From NCBI RefSeq assembly GCF_008634025.1, contig NZ_PDCM01000002.1, forward strand, positions 1,550,001 to 1,614,000: DNA of 64,000 nucleotides, written 5' to 3'. This DNA is from Streptomyces albofaciens JCM 4342. Its GTDB lineage: Bacteria; Actinomycetota; Actinomycetes; Streptomycetales; Streptomycetaceae. Shown here one piece after another: positions 46,419 through 55,378 of the stretch; position 1 is the stretch's first letter, and each line of letters begins with the position of its first letter. The notes beneath the pieces are model-generated. The model was not told where the DNA came from. It was given only the letters and a program-made list of their open reading frames with translations, and searched no databases. Both the position numbers and the translations under genes were made by a program.

Positions 46419-46463
46419 CATTGGGCTCACCAATGATTCCTGTTATCGTTGGTGCTCCCAACG
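46419..46463. promoter_or_regulatory. Paired MarR operator-like repeats
   Basis: CATTGGGCTCACCAATG (46419-46435) and CGTTGGTGCTCCCAACG (46447-46463) are each dyads and are inverted copies of one another. They lie 22 bp from the MarR start and 128 bp before the oxidoreductase start. Confidence 0.6.
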
Positions 46464-46590
46464 GTTCGCTGGCGCGCACCGCCGTGCCGTCCCGTTCGGG
46501 TTCCCGTTTCCCGCACGGCGTCCGGCATCCGTGACGCCTGTCTTCCGCGCGGCGTCCGGCGACGTCACGCCCTTCCCCTCGGAGGTGCCC

Positions 46591-47532
46591 ATGCGGCGAG
46601 TCCGCTTCCATTCCTACGGCGGTCCGGAAGTCCTGCGGGTGGAGGAGGCCGACGTTCCCGAGCCGGGCCCCGGTGAACTGCTCGTACGGACCGAAGCCAT
46701 CGGGGTGAGCCTGCCGTCCGTGCGCCGGACGCGCGGGGACGGCGACGGCGGCGGCGTACCGCTGCCCGCCGTCCTCGGCGGCGAGGTGGCCGGCGAGGTG
46801 ATCGGGCTGGGCCCGGACGTCACCGGCTTCACCGCCGGCGAGCGGATCACCGGACTTTCCTTCACCGGTTCGTACGCCGATGTGGCCACCGTGCCGGCCC
46901 CGCTGGCCTCCCGGATACCGGACGGCGCGACGAGCGAGGACGCCGTCGCGCTGGTCCGTGGCGGCCAGGTCGCCCTCGCCGCGCTGGCCACCGCCGCCCC
47001 CGCCGGCCCCGAGTCGGTGCTGATCACGGGCGCGGCCAGCGCCACCGGGCACCTCGCGGTGCAGTTGGCCAAGCTGCGGGGCGTGCCACGGGTGGTGGCG
47101 GCCGTCGGCTCGGCCGCCAAGGCGGACTTCCTGTACGGACTCGGCGCCGACGAGGTCGTCACGTACGAGGACGCGTCCTGGGGCGAGCCCGTCGACATCG
47201 TGCTGGACGGCGTCGGCGGGGACCTGCTGCCGCGCGCGGTGGCGGCCCTCGCGCCCGGCGGGCGGCTGGTGTTCTTCAACTCGGGCGGCGGTACGGTCCC
47301 GGCGTACGACCTCCTCGCGGGCTCGAAGACGATCACCGGGCTGACCATGGCGCGCTTCGCCGCCACCCGCCCGGAGCTCTACGAGCGGCACGGCGCCGGG
47401 CTGTGGGAGCACTTCCTCGCAGGCCGGCTGCGGGCCGCCGTGCACGCCCGCGTCCCGCTGGCGGAGGCCGCGCGGGCACACGAGATCATCGAGGGGCGCG
47501 GCAACTTGGGGAAGGTCATGCTGATCCCCTGA
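46591..47532 (+). CDS. Zinc-type alcohol dehydrogenase-like/quinone oxidoreductase
   Basis: A 313-aa medium-chain dehydrogenase/reductase of the quinone oxidoreductase group. The N-terminal catalytic domain starts RRVRFHSYGGPEVLRVEEAD. The NAD(P)H Rossmann domain has ITGAASATGHLAVQLAKLRG and an AAVGSAAKADFLYGLGADE strand. The Cys/His zinc ligands of true alcohol dehydrogenases are absent, so it should be zinc-free and use NADPH. ATG 46591 follows GGAGG by five bases; the open frame further upstream runs across the operator. Likely role: reduction of quinones or enones, under MarR control. Confidence 0.87.
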   Translation: MRRVRFHSYGGPEVLRVEEADVPEPGPGELLVRTEAIGVSLPSVRRTRGDGDGGGVPLPAVLGGEVAGEVIGLGPDVTGFTAGERITGLSFTGSYADVATVPAPLASRIPDGATSEDAVALVRGGQVALAALATAAPAGPESVLITGAASATGHLAVQLAKLRGVPRVVAAVGSAAKADFLYGLGADEVVTYEDASWGEPVDIVLDGVGGDLLPRAVAALAPGGRLVFFNSGGGTVPAYDLLAGSKTITGLTMARFAATRPELYERHGAGLWEHFLAGRLRAAVHARVPLAEAARAHEIIEGRGNLGKVMLIP

Positions 47533-47826
47533 GCCTTGATCCCCTGATTTCCTGATCCTTGATCCCTTGATCTTCGCGGTTCCCCTGTCGGGCGCGGCGT
47601 CGGCGCTGCTTACGGCGGCGTGCGCCACGGGTCCGCCCCGTGGTTCGCACAGGCATCCTCCGCCTCCTCCGGACGGGGAAGAAATCCGGCCGGGTGCGAA
47701 GAACCGCCGCGCGTGGCTTGTGGCGGTGCCGGGAGCCCAGTAGCTTCCTGCGCACGCGGAGGTAGGACGTTCTACGTATTCCGCCGATGCGATGCCCCGC
47801 CTACGCCCCGAAGGGCAGGTCGGACC

Positions 47827-49773
47827 ATGACGTCACCGTTCCGCACCCATGACCACCACCGCGGCAGACCCGCCAACGGGATCCGGCCGCGGCGCCGCGC
47901 GCTGGCCGCGCTCGCCGCCGCGGCCGCAGTCCTGGTTCCCGTGGCCACCGCCCAGGCCGACCCCACCACCACCGCGGCGCCACCCACCGGCTTCGACCAG
48001 CAAGTACTGTTCAAAGCCTCGCAGGAGCGCGGCTACGCGTGCTTCCGCATCCCGGCCATCGTCCGGTCCACCCGCGGCACCCTGCTGGCGTTCGCCGAGG
48101 GCCGGGTACGCAACTGCGGCGACGCGGCCGACATAGACCTCGTACTGAAGCGGTCCACCGACGGCGGCCGTACCTGGGGCCCCCTCCAGGTCGTCAACGA
48201 GGGCGGCGGCGACACGCACGGCAACCCGGCCCCCGTCGTCGACCGCGAGACCGGCCGCGTCCTGCTCGCCGAGACCTACAACAAGGGCCGCACCGACGCC
48301 GGGGCCTGCGATGTGCCGTGCGACCGCACCCCGCACCTCCAGTACAGCGACGACGACGGCGCCACCTGGTCGGCACCGCGCGACCTGACCGCCGAACTCC
48401 GGCCCGCCGGATGGAACTCCTGGTACGCGACCGGTCCCGTGCACGGCATCCAGCTCGCCCGCGGACGGCACGCCGGACGGCTGGTCTTCACCGTCAACGC
48501 CGAGAGCTACGCGGGCGGCCGCATAACGGCCAACCACGCGGCGCTGATGCTCAGCGACGACGGCGGCGACACCTGGCGGGTGGGCGCCGTGGACAGCTAC
48601 CCGACCGCCGCCGACGGCACGTTCCGCCAGAAGCCGTCGGAGATGAGCCTCCTGGAACGTTCCGACGGCTCGGTGTACGTCAACGGGCGCGAGCAGGACG
48701 GTACGGATCTCGGCCACCGCACGGCGGCCGTCAGCCGCGACGGCGGCGCCTCCTTCACCCGCCCCTTCCGCACGCTGCCCGGCCTGTACGCGCCGATGGT
48801 GCAGGGTTCCGTACTGCGGCTGCCCGCCCGGCGCCCCGGCGCGCCCGCCCGCACCCTGTTCGCCGCGCCCGCCGACCCCGACCGCCGCCGCACGATGACC
48901 ATCCGCTCCTCGTACGACGAGGGCCGCACCTGGGAAGGCGTGGACCGGGGCGCCCGGGTCACCACCGACTGGTCCGGCTACTCGGACCTGGTGGCCGTCT
49001 CCCCCGGGCTGACCGGACTGCTGTACGAGGGCGGGGCGGCCGACGCCCGCGACGAGATCCGCTTCGCCCGCTTCACCGACGCCTGGCTCGGACCGCGCCG
49101 GGGCCCCGATCCGACGACCCCGGACCACGGGCGGCACGCCCGGCCCGCCCTCGTGCTGGGCGGCGCCCGTCCGGTACCGGGCCGCTTCGGTGCCGCGCTC
49201 TCCTTCGACGGCCGGGACGACGCCGTACGGCTGCCCTTCCGCCGCTCGCTCCCGCTGGGCAGCGGGGACTTCACGTGCAGCCTCTGGTTCCGCTACCGCG
49301 CCACGTCCGGCGAGCAGCCGTTCCTGTGGATGGGCGGGGTGGGCGGCCGCAGCCCGCAGGTGGCCCTGCGCGGCGACCCGGCCCACGGCCGGATCAGCGC
49401 CTTCATCACCGCGCTCGACGGCGCCCGGCCGCCCGCCACCGCCGAGGTCGCCACCACCGCCGCGTACAACGACGGGCAGTGGCACCACCTGTCCCTGCGG
49501 CGCGCCGACGGCCGGCTGACCCTCGCCGTCGACGGCACCGAGACCCGGACGGTCCCCGACGTCCCCGGCTCCGTGAGCCGCAACTCGGTCTTCGGCGTGC
49601 ACGCGGGCCAGAAGGTGGACAGCCGTGCCCACCTGGCCGGCGACCTGGACGAAGTACGGGTCTACGGGCGGGCGTTGAGCGACGGTGAGCTGGCCCGGGT
49701 ACGCGAGGGGAACGGGCGCGTCAAGGGGCCGGTCGTGCTGAACCTGCCCTTGGACGACGTGGACGACGAGTAG
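47827..49773 (+). CDS. Secreted exo-alpha-sialidase with LamG domain
   Basis: A 648-aa exported neuraminidase. The signal peptide has an RRR start and Ala-rich core (residues 20-45, cleaved near AQA-D), possibly Tat-type. The six-bladed sialidase domain shows the arginine motif FRIP at 73-76 and Asp boxes (STDGGRTW, SDDDGATW, SDDGGDTW, SYDEGRTW). The C-terminal part from about 465 is a concanavalin-like LamG domain (WFRYRATSGEQPFLWMGG, then DGQWHHLSLRRADG, and a final LDEVRVYGRAL). It releases terminal sialic acid from glycans. The long gap upstream probably holds its promoter. Confidence 0.9.
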   Translation: MTSPFRTHDHHRGRPANGIRPRRRALAALAAAAAVLVPVATAQADPTTTAAPPTGFDQQVLFKASQERGYACFRIPAIVRSTRGTLLAFAEGRVRNCGDAADIDLVLKRSTDGGRTWGPLQVVNEGGGDTHGNPAPVVDRETGRVLLAETYNKGRTDAGACDVPCDRTPHLQYSDDDGATWSAPRDLTAELRPAGWNSWYATGPVHGIQLARGRHAGRLVFTVNAESYAGGRITANHAALMLSDDGGDTWRVGAVDSYPTAADGTFRQKPSEMSLLERSDGSVYVNGREQDGTDLGHRTAAVSRDGGASFTRPFRTLPGLYAPMVQGSVLRLPARRPGAPARTLFAAPADPDRRRTMTIRSSYDEGRTWEGVDRGARVTTDWSGYSDLVAVSPGLTGLLYEGGAADARDEIRFARFTDAWLGPRRGPDPTTPDHGRHARPALVLGGARPVPGRFGAALSFDGRDDAVRLPFRRSLPLGSGDFTCSLWFRYRATSGEQPFLWMGGVGGRSPQVALRGDPAHGRISAFITALDGARPPATAEVATTAAYNDGQWHHLSLRRADGRLTLAVDGTETRTVPDVPGSVSRNSVFGVHAGQKVDSRAHLAGDLDEVRVYGRALSDGELARVREGNGRVKGPVVLNLPLDDVDDE

Positions 49774-49788
49774 GCACGAGGCCGCTGG

Positions 49789-50451
49789 TCAACGCCTTCC
49801 GTAGAAGGCGTCGACCAGCGACTCCATGCTCTTCTGGAAGGAGCAGCAGAGTGCGATCCACGACCCGTCCACGAAGACCAGGTCGAACCGGCCGCGGGGC
49901 AGCGTCGTGCGCGGCTTGGGCCGCAGTTCGGCGATGTCCTGGCGCGGGACTTCCACGGCGAGGGCCGGTTCGGGGTCACGGGCCCGCCATCCGGTGGCGT
50001 GGTCGGTGACCACGAACAGCCGGCGGTCGGTGATCGCCTGGTGCCGGGGGGTGCCGCCCGCGTTGGTGACCTGCACGAGGAAGCGTCCGGCCATGCTGGT
50101 CCAGCCGCCCTCCATGGGCTTGCCGTACATCATGCGCTCGGCCGCGGCGTCGGCGGCGTCCTCGATGTTCTCCGGGGCCTCGCTGATCCCCTCGGCGACG
50201 TTGCCCACGGCGCGGGTCAGCCGGTTGTTGGTGAACCGGTTGTCGGTGACCGCGTCGATGGGCCGCGACGCCTTGTTCAGCACGTTGCCCAGCACGCCCC
50301 GGATCCGCTTCTCCAGGGCCGACTGCTTGGGCGGCAGCCGCAGGTGCGCGGGAACCAGCGGCAGGGACGGGTACACGTCGTACTGCTCGCTCCGCAGCAG
50401 CACCTCGCCGGGCTGGAGGAACTGCCGGCACGGGGTCTCGTGGTCGATCAC
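49789..50451 (-). CDS. Hypothetical protein, third gene of WXG/ESX-like cassette
   Basis: A 220-aa protein without signal peptide. A short beta segment at residues 12-40 (FLQPGEVLLRSEQYDVYPSL) is followed by a helix near 45-100. A beta-rich C-terminal half (GRFLVQVTNAGGTPRHQAIT, then LFVVTDHATGW) resembles a PH-like domain of the kind common in actinobacterial proteins. It follows the WXG protein gene by 17 nt in the same operon. It may be a cytoplasmic partner or chaperone of the secreted proteins. Function not known. Confidence 0.6.
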   Translation of the reverse strand: MIDHETPCRQFLQPGEVLLRSEQYDVYPSLPLVPAHLRLPPKQSALEKRIRGVLGNVLNKASRPIDAVTDNRFTNNRLTRAVGNVAEGISEAPENIEDAADAAAERMMYGKPMEGGWTSMAGRFLVQVTNAGGTPRHQAITDRRLFVVTDHATGWRARDPEPALAVEVPRQDIAELRPKPRTTLPRGRFDLVFVDGSWIALCCSFQKSMESLVDAFYGRR

Positions 50452-50468
50452 GCGGCCATTCTCCTCGC

Positions 50469-51611
50469 TCAGCCGAAGGGATTGTCGGGATCGCGCGGCT
50501 GCTGGGCCGACGCCGGGCGGGACATCAGGCGGATGTCCTGGTCGGCGGCCGGTTTCTGGTAGCGGCCGAGCGGGTCCGGGTTGGCGGGGGCCGGGTCGGC
50601 GGGAACCCCGTGCTTCGACGGCGGGCTCAACGGTCCGCTGACGGCGGGCCCGCCGGTCGTGCCCCCGCCGGAGGGCGACGGGTCGAAGTCCGACGCCGGC
50701 GGCAGGTGGACGTCGCCGTGCCGCCGCGCGCCACCACCGGATGCGGCGCCCCCGCCGTCACCGCCGTCGATCATGTCGTCGAGCTTTTCGGCTCCCGCCT
50801 GGACGACGGGCGAAAGCGCCTGCGTCGGATCGCCCGAGAATCCCAGGCCTCCCATGCCGAGGCCGACGGCACCCTTCATCGGCACCTTTACGGCCTTCAG
50901 CGCCTTTTTCGCGGCGATCCCCTTCAGGAACTTCTCGGCCTCGACCGGGTCCTTGATGTGCTTCCAGGTCCAGGGCTTGAGCTTTTTGACCTTCGACATC
51001 TTCTTGGCTTTTTTGAGCAACTTGATGATGTTGACGAAGGCCCTGAGTTCGGTGGCCAGTTCCTCCAGTACCCGGGCGATACGCGTCGAGACGATCCCGG
51101 CCTGGGCGACGGCGGTGGCGGCGGCCGCCGCGGCCGAGGCGCCGACCGTGATGATCGAGGTGGCCAGCGCCACGGCCAGCTCGATGATGGCCCACTCGAT
51201 CAGCTCGCGGATCAGCGTCTCCACGACCTGCTCGGCCAGCTTGGCCCGCTCGCCCGCCTGCTCCAGGACGTCCGCCACCGCGTCCATGTCGGCGGCTTCC
51301 TGCTCCAGTGCCGCTTCCATCTCGGCGAGGTGCCCCTGGAACGCGTCGGCCGCCTGGCCGGTCCACTCGTGGGCGAGGTCCGCGCGGTCCCGGCGCTGGT
51401 CGGCGATCAGGTTGCGCAGTTCGGTGGCCTGTTCGCGCCACAGCTTGGCGGCTTCCTGGATGCCCTCGTCGTCACCGGTGACGCATTCCAGGTGCTCGGC
51501 GAGCGGTTCGACGAGCGGACGCATGATGGCGTCCACCGCCGAGTCGAACCCGCTCATCCAGTCGTTGACCTTGTTGTAGGCGCTGAGCGCCCCCGTCGCC
51601 ACGCCGCTCAT
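50469..51611 (-). CDS. WXG-domain protein, putative type VII secretion substrate
   Basis: A 380-aa protein. The first 135 residues form the helical hairpin of WXG/ESX-type proteins, with the hallmark W-x-G in HEWTGQAADAFQGHLAEME near residue 86. A hydrophobic helix follows (about residues 155-190, Ala/Ile-rich, possibly membrane-inserting). A Lys-rich helix lies at 200-240. The tail from about 280 is Gly/Pro-rich and disordered. The start overlaps the upstream gene by ATGA. Larger WXG proteins of this type carry cargo or toxin domains in Actinobacteria; here no toxin fold is recognisable. Confidence 0.75.
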   Translation of the reverse strand: MSGVATGALSAYNKVNDWMSGFDSAVDAIMRPLVEPLAEHLECVTGDDEGIQEAAKLWREQATELRNLIADQRRDRADLAHEWTGQAADAFQGHLAEMEAALEQEAADMDAVADVLEQAGERAKLAEQVVETLIRELIEWAIIELAVALATSIITVGASAAAAAATAVAQAGIVSTRIARVLEELATELRAFVNIIKLLKKAKKMSKVKKLKPWTWKHIKDPVEAEKFLKGIAAKKALKAVKVPMKGAVGLGMGGLGFSGDPTQALSPVVQAGAEKLDDMIDGGDGGGAASGGGARRHGDVHLPPASDFDPSPSGGGTTGGPAVSGPLSPPSKHGVPADPAPANPDPLGRYQKPAADQDIRLMSRPASAQQPRDPDNPFG

Positions 51612-51940
51612 CGGCCGCCCCCGGGTCCGCCCTGGACGTGCCGCATCGTGCGCACGGTCTCGTCCTCGTCGGACTGGTAGGCCCGTGCCGTCTCGGTGAC
51701 GCCCTCGCCGACCTTCTCCTCCAGCGTCGCCGCCTTGTCGAGGATGTCCAGGCAGTCCTCACTCTGCTCCGCGTAGGCGCTGTACAGTTCGTCGGCCTCC
51801 GGGAGCTTTCCGAAGGCCTGCTGGTTCAGCGAATGCGAGGCGAGTTTGCTGCGGATCGCCCGCAGCTTCTCCGCGCGCTGGTCAGAGCTTTTGGCGAACT
51901 TGTGCAGAGCTTCTTGAGCAGCGGTGAATTGCTCGGGCAC
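51608..51940 (-). CDS. ESX/WXG100-like small secretion partner
   Basis: A 110-aa all-helical protein. It is of the size and build of EspC/WXG100-type partners: two long amphipathic helices (residues 8-40 and 52-90), with the second ending in a Y-x-x-x-D/E-like element (AYQSDEDE), which resembles the type VII secretion signal. It is the first gene of the cassette and overlaps the large WXG gene by four bases. It probably forms a heterodimer with that protein's N-terminal domain for export. The secretion machinery itself is not in the window. Confidence 0.7.
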   Translation of the reverse strand: MPEQFTAAQEALHKFAKSSDQRAEKLRAIRSKLASHSLNQQAFGKLPEADELYSAYAEQSEDCLDILDKAATLEEKVGEGVTETARAYQSDEDETVRTMRHVQGGPGGGR

Positions 51941-52148
51941 AGATCTCCCCCGATCCGTCGGTCATGGTGCGGGCGGACGCCGGGGCGCCGCGAAAGCCCG
52001 GACAACAGTACGGCGTCATCGCCGACGGGCAGGACGGGGGTGTTGATGCCCGTTGTGCAGATTTGTGGGGTCAAGAGATGACGGGTGGCACCGGGCCGCG
52101 CATCTCCCTTTGCCTTTCATTGGTAATCCCTGGTGATTCTCTTGCCCA

Positions 52149-53243
52149 TCATTTGGGATTGGTGTGCAACTCCCGAGCCGGTGGCGCGGCAGCAGCGGCG
52201 ACGGCAGACGAAGGACCGGCGTCCCGGGCCGGATCCACTTCGGTCCCCGCTCCGAAGCCCGCCTCCCGCGGGGCCCGTGCCGCGTACCGCTTCGCCAGCA
52301 CCGCGCACACCATCAGCTGCATCTGGTGGAAGAGCATCAGCGGCAGGACGGCCAGTCCGGCCCCGCCGCCGAACAGGACGGTGGCCATGGGGAGTCCGGC
52401 GGCCAGGCTCTTCTTGGAGCCGGCGAAGGTGATGGCGATGCGGTCGCCGCGGGCGAAGCCGGCCTTCTTCGAGCCGTACGAGGTGAGCGTCAGCATCAGC
52501 GCCAGCAGGACGGCCTCGACGCCCAGCAGGCTCAGCAGGCGCCACGGGGAGACCTGGTGCCAGATGCCCTCGACCACGCCCGCGCTGAAGGCGCTGTAGA
52601 CGACGAAGAGGATGGAGCCGCGGTCGACGAAGCCGAGGATCTTCTTGTGCCGGGTGAGGAAGCCGCCGATCCAGCGGCGCAGCAGCTGTCCGGCGAGGAA
52701 GGGCACGAGCAGCTGGAAGACGATCGAGACCAGCGAGCGGGCCGAGAAGCCGCCGCCGTCGCCGCCCAGGAGGAGGGCCGCCAGCAGCGGGGTCACCACG
52801 ATGCCGACCAGGCTGGAGAAGGAGCCCGCGCAGATCGCCGCCGCGACGTTGCCGCGCGCCATGGAGGTGAAGGCGATCGAGGACTGGACGGTGGAGGGGA
52901 CCAGGCACAGGAAGAGCAGGCCGGTGTAGAGGGGCTGCGTCAGGACGTACGGGACCAGGCCGCGGGCGGCCAGGCCCAGCAGCGGGAAGAACACGAACGT
53001 ACAGGCCAGGACCGTCAGGTGCAGCCGCCAGCTGCGCATCCCGGTGAGCGCCTCGCGGGTGGAGAGCCGGGCGCCGTAGAGGAAGAAGAGCAGCGCGACC
53101 GCGCCGGTGGACGCGTCGTCGGCGACGGCGGCGGCCGCGCCGCGGGCGGGCAGCAGCGCCGCGAGGCCGACGGTGCCGACGAGGGCCAGGATGAATCCGT
53201 CCACGGGGAGCCAGGAGGGGATGCTGAGCTGAGGGCGGCGCAT
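52149..53243 (-). CDS. Bile acid:sodium symporter family (BASS) transporter
   Basis: A 364-aa membrane protein with about ten helices. The BASS/SBF pattern is visible: LLFFLYGARLSTREAL after the second helix, FLCLVPSTVQSSIAFTSMAR with the family Ser/Thr motif near 125-145, and GSKKSLAAGLPMA in the ninth helix region. The C-terminus from about 325 is a charged, Ala-rich tail. These proteins move organic anions with sodium or protons; the substrate here is unknown. ATG 53243 is preferred over upstream starts because those read through a repetitive Thr/Arg stretch. Divergent from LysR, which may control it. Confidence 0.85.
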   Translation of the reverse strand: MRRPQLSIPSWLPVDGFILALVGTVGLAALLPARGAAAAVADDASTGAVALLFFLYGARLSTREALTGMRSWRLHLTVLACTFVFFPLLGLAARGLVPYVLTQPLYTGLLFLCLVPSTVQSSIAFTSMARGNVAAAICAGSFSSLVGIVVTPLLAALLLGGDGGGFSARSLVSIVFQLLVPFLAGQLLRRWIGGFLTRHKKILGFVDRGSILFVVYSAFSAGVVEGIWHQVSPWRLLSLLGVEAVLLALMLTLTSYGSKKAGFARGDRIAITFAGSKKSLAAGLPMATVLFGGGAGLAVLPLMLFHQMQLMVCAVLAKRYAARAPREAGFGAGTEVDPARDAGPSSAVAAAAAPPARELHTNPK

Positions 53244-53269
53244 GGTCTCTCTTCGACGGTCGGTTCGGG

Positions 53270-53400
53270 TAGGGCGAACGAGGCAGATGAGGTAGTCGGT
53301 ACAGGTGAGGCAGTCGGTTCGGGTGCGGCGGCCGATACGGGCGAGGCGGCCGGTACGGGCGAGGCGGCCGGTCTCCGTGGGGTGGACGGTGCCCTCTCCA
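53270..53400. repeat. Imperfect tandem repeats upstream of BASS gene
   Basis: Runs of near-repeats with period about 18 bp based on GGTACGGGCGAGGCGGCC (for example 53333-53385), between the BASS start and the LysR gene. They lie in the divergent promoter region. Confidence 0.55.
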
Positions 53401-53487
53401 GCCTGCCTGGTGGCACGGTCATCGGGAACCCCTCTTACCGTGGTGACTGCCATCACGGATCACGATGACGGCCGCTAGGCTGAGACG

Positions 53488-54375
53488 ATGTTCGACCCGG
53501 TGCAGTTGCGTACGTTCCTTGCGGTGGCCCAGACGCTGAGCTTCACCCAGGCCGCGCACCGGCTCGGCCTGCGGCAGTCCACCGTCAGCCAGCATGTGCG
53601 CAAGCTGGAGGCCGCGGCCGGGCGGCGGCTGTTCTCCCGGGACACCCACGCCGTGGACCTCACCGAGGACGGCGAGGCGATGCTCGGCTTCGCGCGCACG
53701 ATCCTGGAGGCCAACGAGCGGGCCGCGGGCTTCTTCACCGGGACGCGGCTGCGCGGCCGGCTGCGGTTCGGGGCCTCGGAGGACTTCGTCCTGACCCGCA
53801 TGCCGGAGGTGCTGGAGGAGTTCCGCCGCGAGCACCCCGAAGTGGATCTGGAGCTGACCGTCGAACTGTCCGGGACGCTGCACGAGCTGCTGGCCGCCGG
53901 CCGCCTCGACCTCGTCCTGGCCAAGCGCCGCCCCGGCCCCGCGCGCGGCCGCCCGGAGGCGCCGACCGGCCGGCTCGTCTGGCGGGACCGCCTCGTGTGG
54001 GTCGGCACCGACCGGCTGCGGCTGGACGCGCGGCGGCCCGTCCCGCTCGTGGTGTTCCCGCCGCCCGCGGTGACCCGGGCCCGCGCGCTGGAGGCCCTGG
54101 AGCGGCAGGGCCGCGACTGGCGCATCGCCTGTACGAGCGGCAGCCTGAACGGCCTGATCGCGGCCACCCGGGCCGGGCTCGGCGTGATGGCGCACAGCCT
54201 CGGCATGATCCCGCCCGGCCTGGTCCGGGTGCCGTCGCGGGCGGGGTTGCCGGACCTCGGCGGGGTGGACTTCGTCCTGCTGTACGGCGACGAGCGGGAG
54301 AACGCGGCCAGGGGCCCGGCGGAGGCCCTGGCCGAGGCGATACTGGCGGGCGGCGACCGGTTGCAGCTGCCGTAG
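53488..54375 (+). CDS. LysR-family transcriptional regulator
   Basis: A 295-aa LysR protein. The N-terminal winged helix-turn-helix (residues 1-62) shows LRTFLAVAQTLSFTQAAHRL followed by LRQSTVSQHVRKLE. The effector-binding domain follows (residues 90-290). Some sites there are atypical, for example ASEDFVLTRMPEVLEEFRRE. It is divergent from the BASS transporter gene across about 240 bp, the classic layout for a LysR regulator and its target. Confidence 0.9.
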   Translation: MFDPVQLRTFLAVAQTLSFTQAAHRLGLRQSTVSQHVRKLEAAAGRRLFSRDTHAVDLTEDGEAMLGFARTILEANERAAGFFTGTRLRGRLRFGASEDFVLTRMPEVLEEFRREHPEVDLELTVELSGTLHELLAAGRLDLVLAKRRPGPARGRPEAPTGRLVWRDRLVWVGTDRLRLDARRPVPLVVFPPPAVTRARALEALERQGRDWRIACTSGSLNGLIAATRAGLGVMAHSLGMIPPGLVRVPSRAGLPDLGGVDFVLLYGDERENAARGPAEALAEAILAGGDRLQLP

Positions 54376-54403
54376 GGCGGCGCGGGGCCGGACCCCGGGT
54401 TCC

Positions 54404-55348
54404 TCACCGCCACGCCAGGGAGCAGGACGCCGCGTCCCACAGCGCCTGCCGGGCGCGCAGCGACTCGATCACGGCCTCCGCGGCCTGTGCCCACTTCTCC
54501 CGGTCGTCGCCGCAGATCTCGACGAGCATCCGCGAGGACAGCGCCGCGTGCGCGTCTCCCTCGCCTGCGACGCGCCGGGCCAGGTAGTCCTTGAACGTCG
54601 CGAGCCGTTCCTGGGCGCCCTCGATGGCGGCGACCATCCGGAGCGTGCCGGGCATCAGGTCGGTGCGGCCGAACACGAACACGGCGGCGCGGCAGTGCAG
54701 CGGCGTGCGTGCGACGACGTTCCAGGTGGCGGCGGTGAAGTCGGCGGCGCCCGGGGGCGCGTCGGCGTACTTCAGGGCCTTGCCGACCGTGTTGCCGTCG
54801 CGCAGCAGCGCCACGAACGTCTCGACGGGGACCGTGTCGGCCCCGGTCCGGCGCATGCCGTCCACGTACAGCTCGAAACGGCTGCGGTGGCCGTCCCCGA
54901 CCGCGTCGCTCTCCTCGGCCGGCACGATCTCGTTGATCAGCCGGCGGCCGGCGGTGGGCCCTCGCGGGACCCACGGCACCTCGGTGCAGGTGAGATCGCG
55001 TTGCAGGCTCTTGAGCAGCGTCATGAAGCCCCATACGGCGAAGACATGGTGCTCCTGGAAGGCCGTGATCCGGCCGAGGCTGGTCAGTTCGCCGTGTACG
55101 CGGTGTTTCGCGACGTGGTCGTGGGCCGGGCCCACCCGGCGTCGCAGGGCGCTCAGTCCGGGGTGGACGGGGTCGTCGGGCGGCGGCCGGTCGTCGTCCG
55201 GGGGCTGGTCGCGGGGGTCGGGGCGGGGGTCGGGACGGGGGTCAAGTCCCTGGTCGAGGCGGGGGTCGGGGCCGTGGTCGGGACGCGGGTCGGTGCGGTG
55301 GTCGGGACGCGGGTCGGTGCGGTGGGGGTGGCGGTGGCGGGTCATCAT
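54404..55348 (-). CDS. DUF3050 protein with Asp/Pro/Arg repeat N-terminus
   Basis: A 314-aa protein. From about residue 60 it matches DUF3050, a heme oxygenase-like helical family: LGRITAFQEHHVFAVWGFMT, the P-R-G-P-T-A-G-R turn, and IVPAEESDAVGDGHRSRFEL. His and Glu side chains (E98/H99/H100, EES near 147) could bind iron. The first 58 residues are DPRPDHRTDPRPDHGPDPRL-like repeats coded by a GC-rich tandem repeat (about 55170-55330), so the true start may be further in. It follows the methyltransferase remnant in the same direction. The reaction is unknown. Confidence 0.72.
   Translation of the reverse strand: MMTRHRHPHRTDPRPDHRTDPRPDHGPDPRLDQGLDPRPDPRPDPRDQPPDDDRPPPDDPVHPGLSALRRRVGPAHDHVAKHRVHGELTSLGRITAFQEHHVFAVWGFMTLLKSLQRDLTCTEVPWVPRGPTAGRRLINEIVPAEESDAVGDGHRSRFELYVDGMRRTGADTVPVETFVALLRDGNTVGKALKYADAPPGAADFTAATWNVVARTPLHCRAAVFVFGRTDLMPGTLRMVAAIEGAQERLATFKDYLARRVAGEGDAHAALSSRMLVEICGDDREKWAQAAEAVIESLRARQALWDAASCSLAWR
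55170..55335. repeat. GC-rich tandem repeat in DUF3050 N-terminus
   Basis: Degenerate units of GGGTCGGGxCGGGGGTCGG and GGTCGGGACGCGGGTCGGTG; the latter occurs twice in tandem at 55278-55320. They encode the Asp-Pro-Arg-Pro-Asp-His repeats. Confidence 0.6.
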
Positions 55349-55378
55349 CGGCTTCCTCGGTGAGCGGACCGTGGGCGG

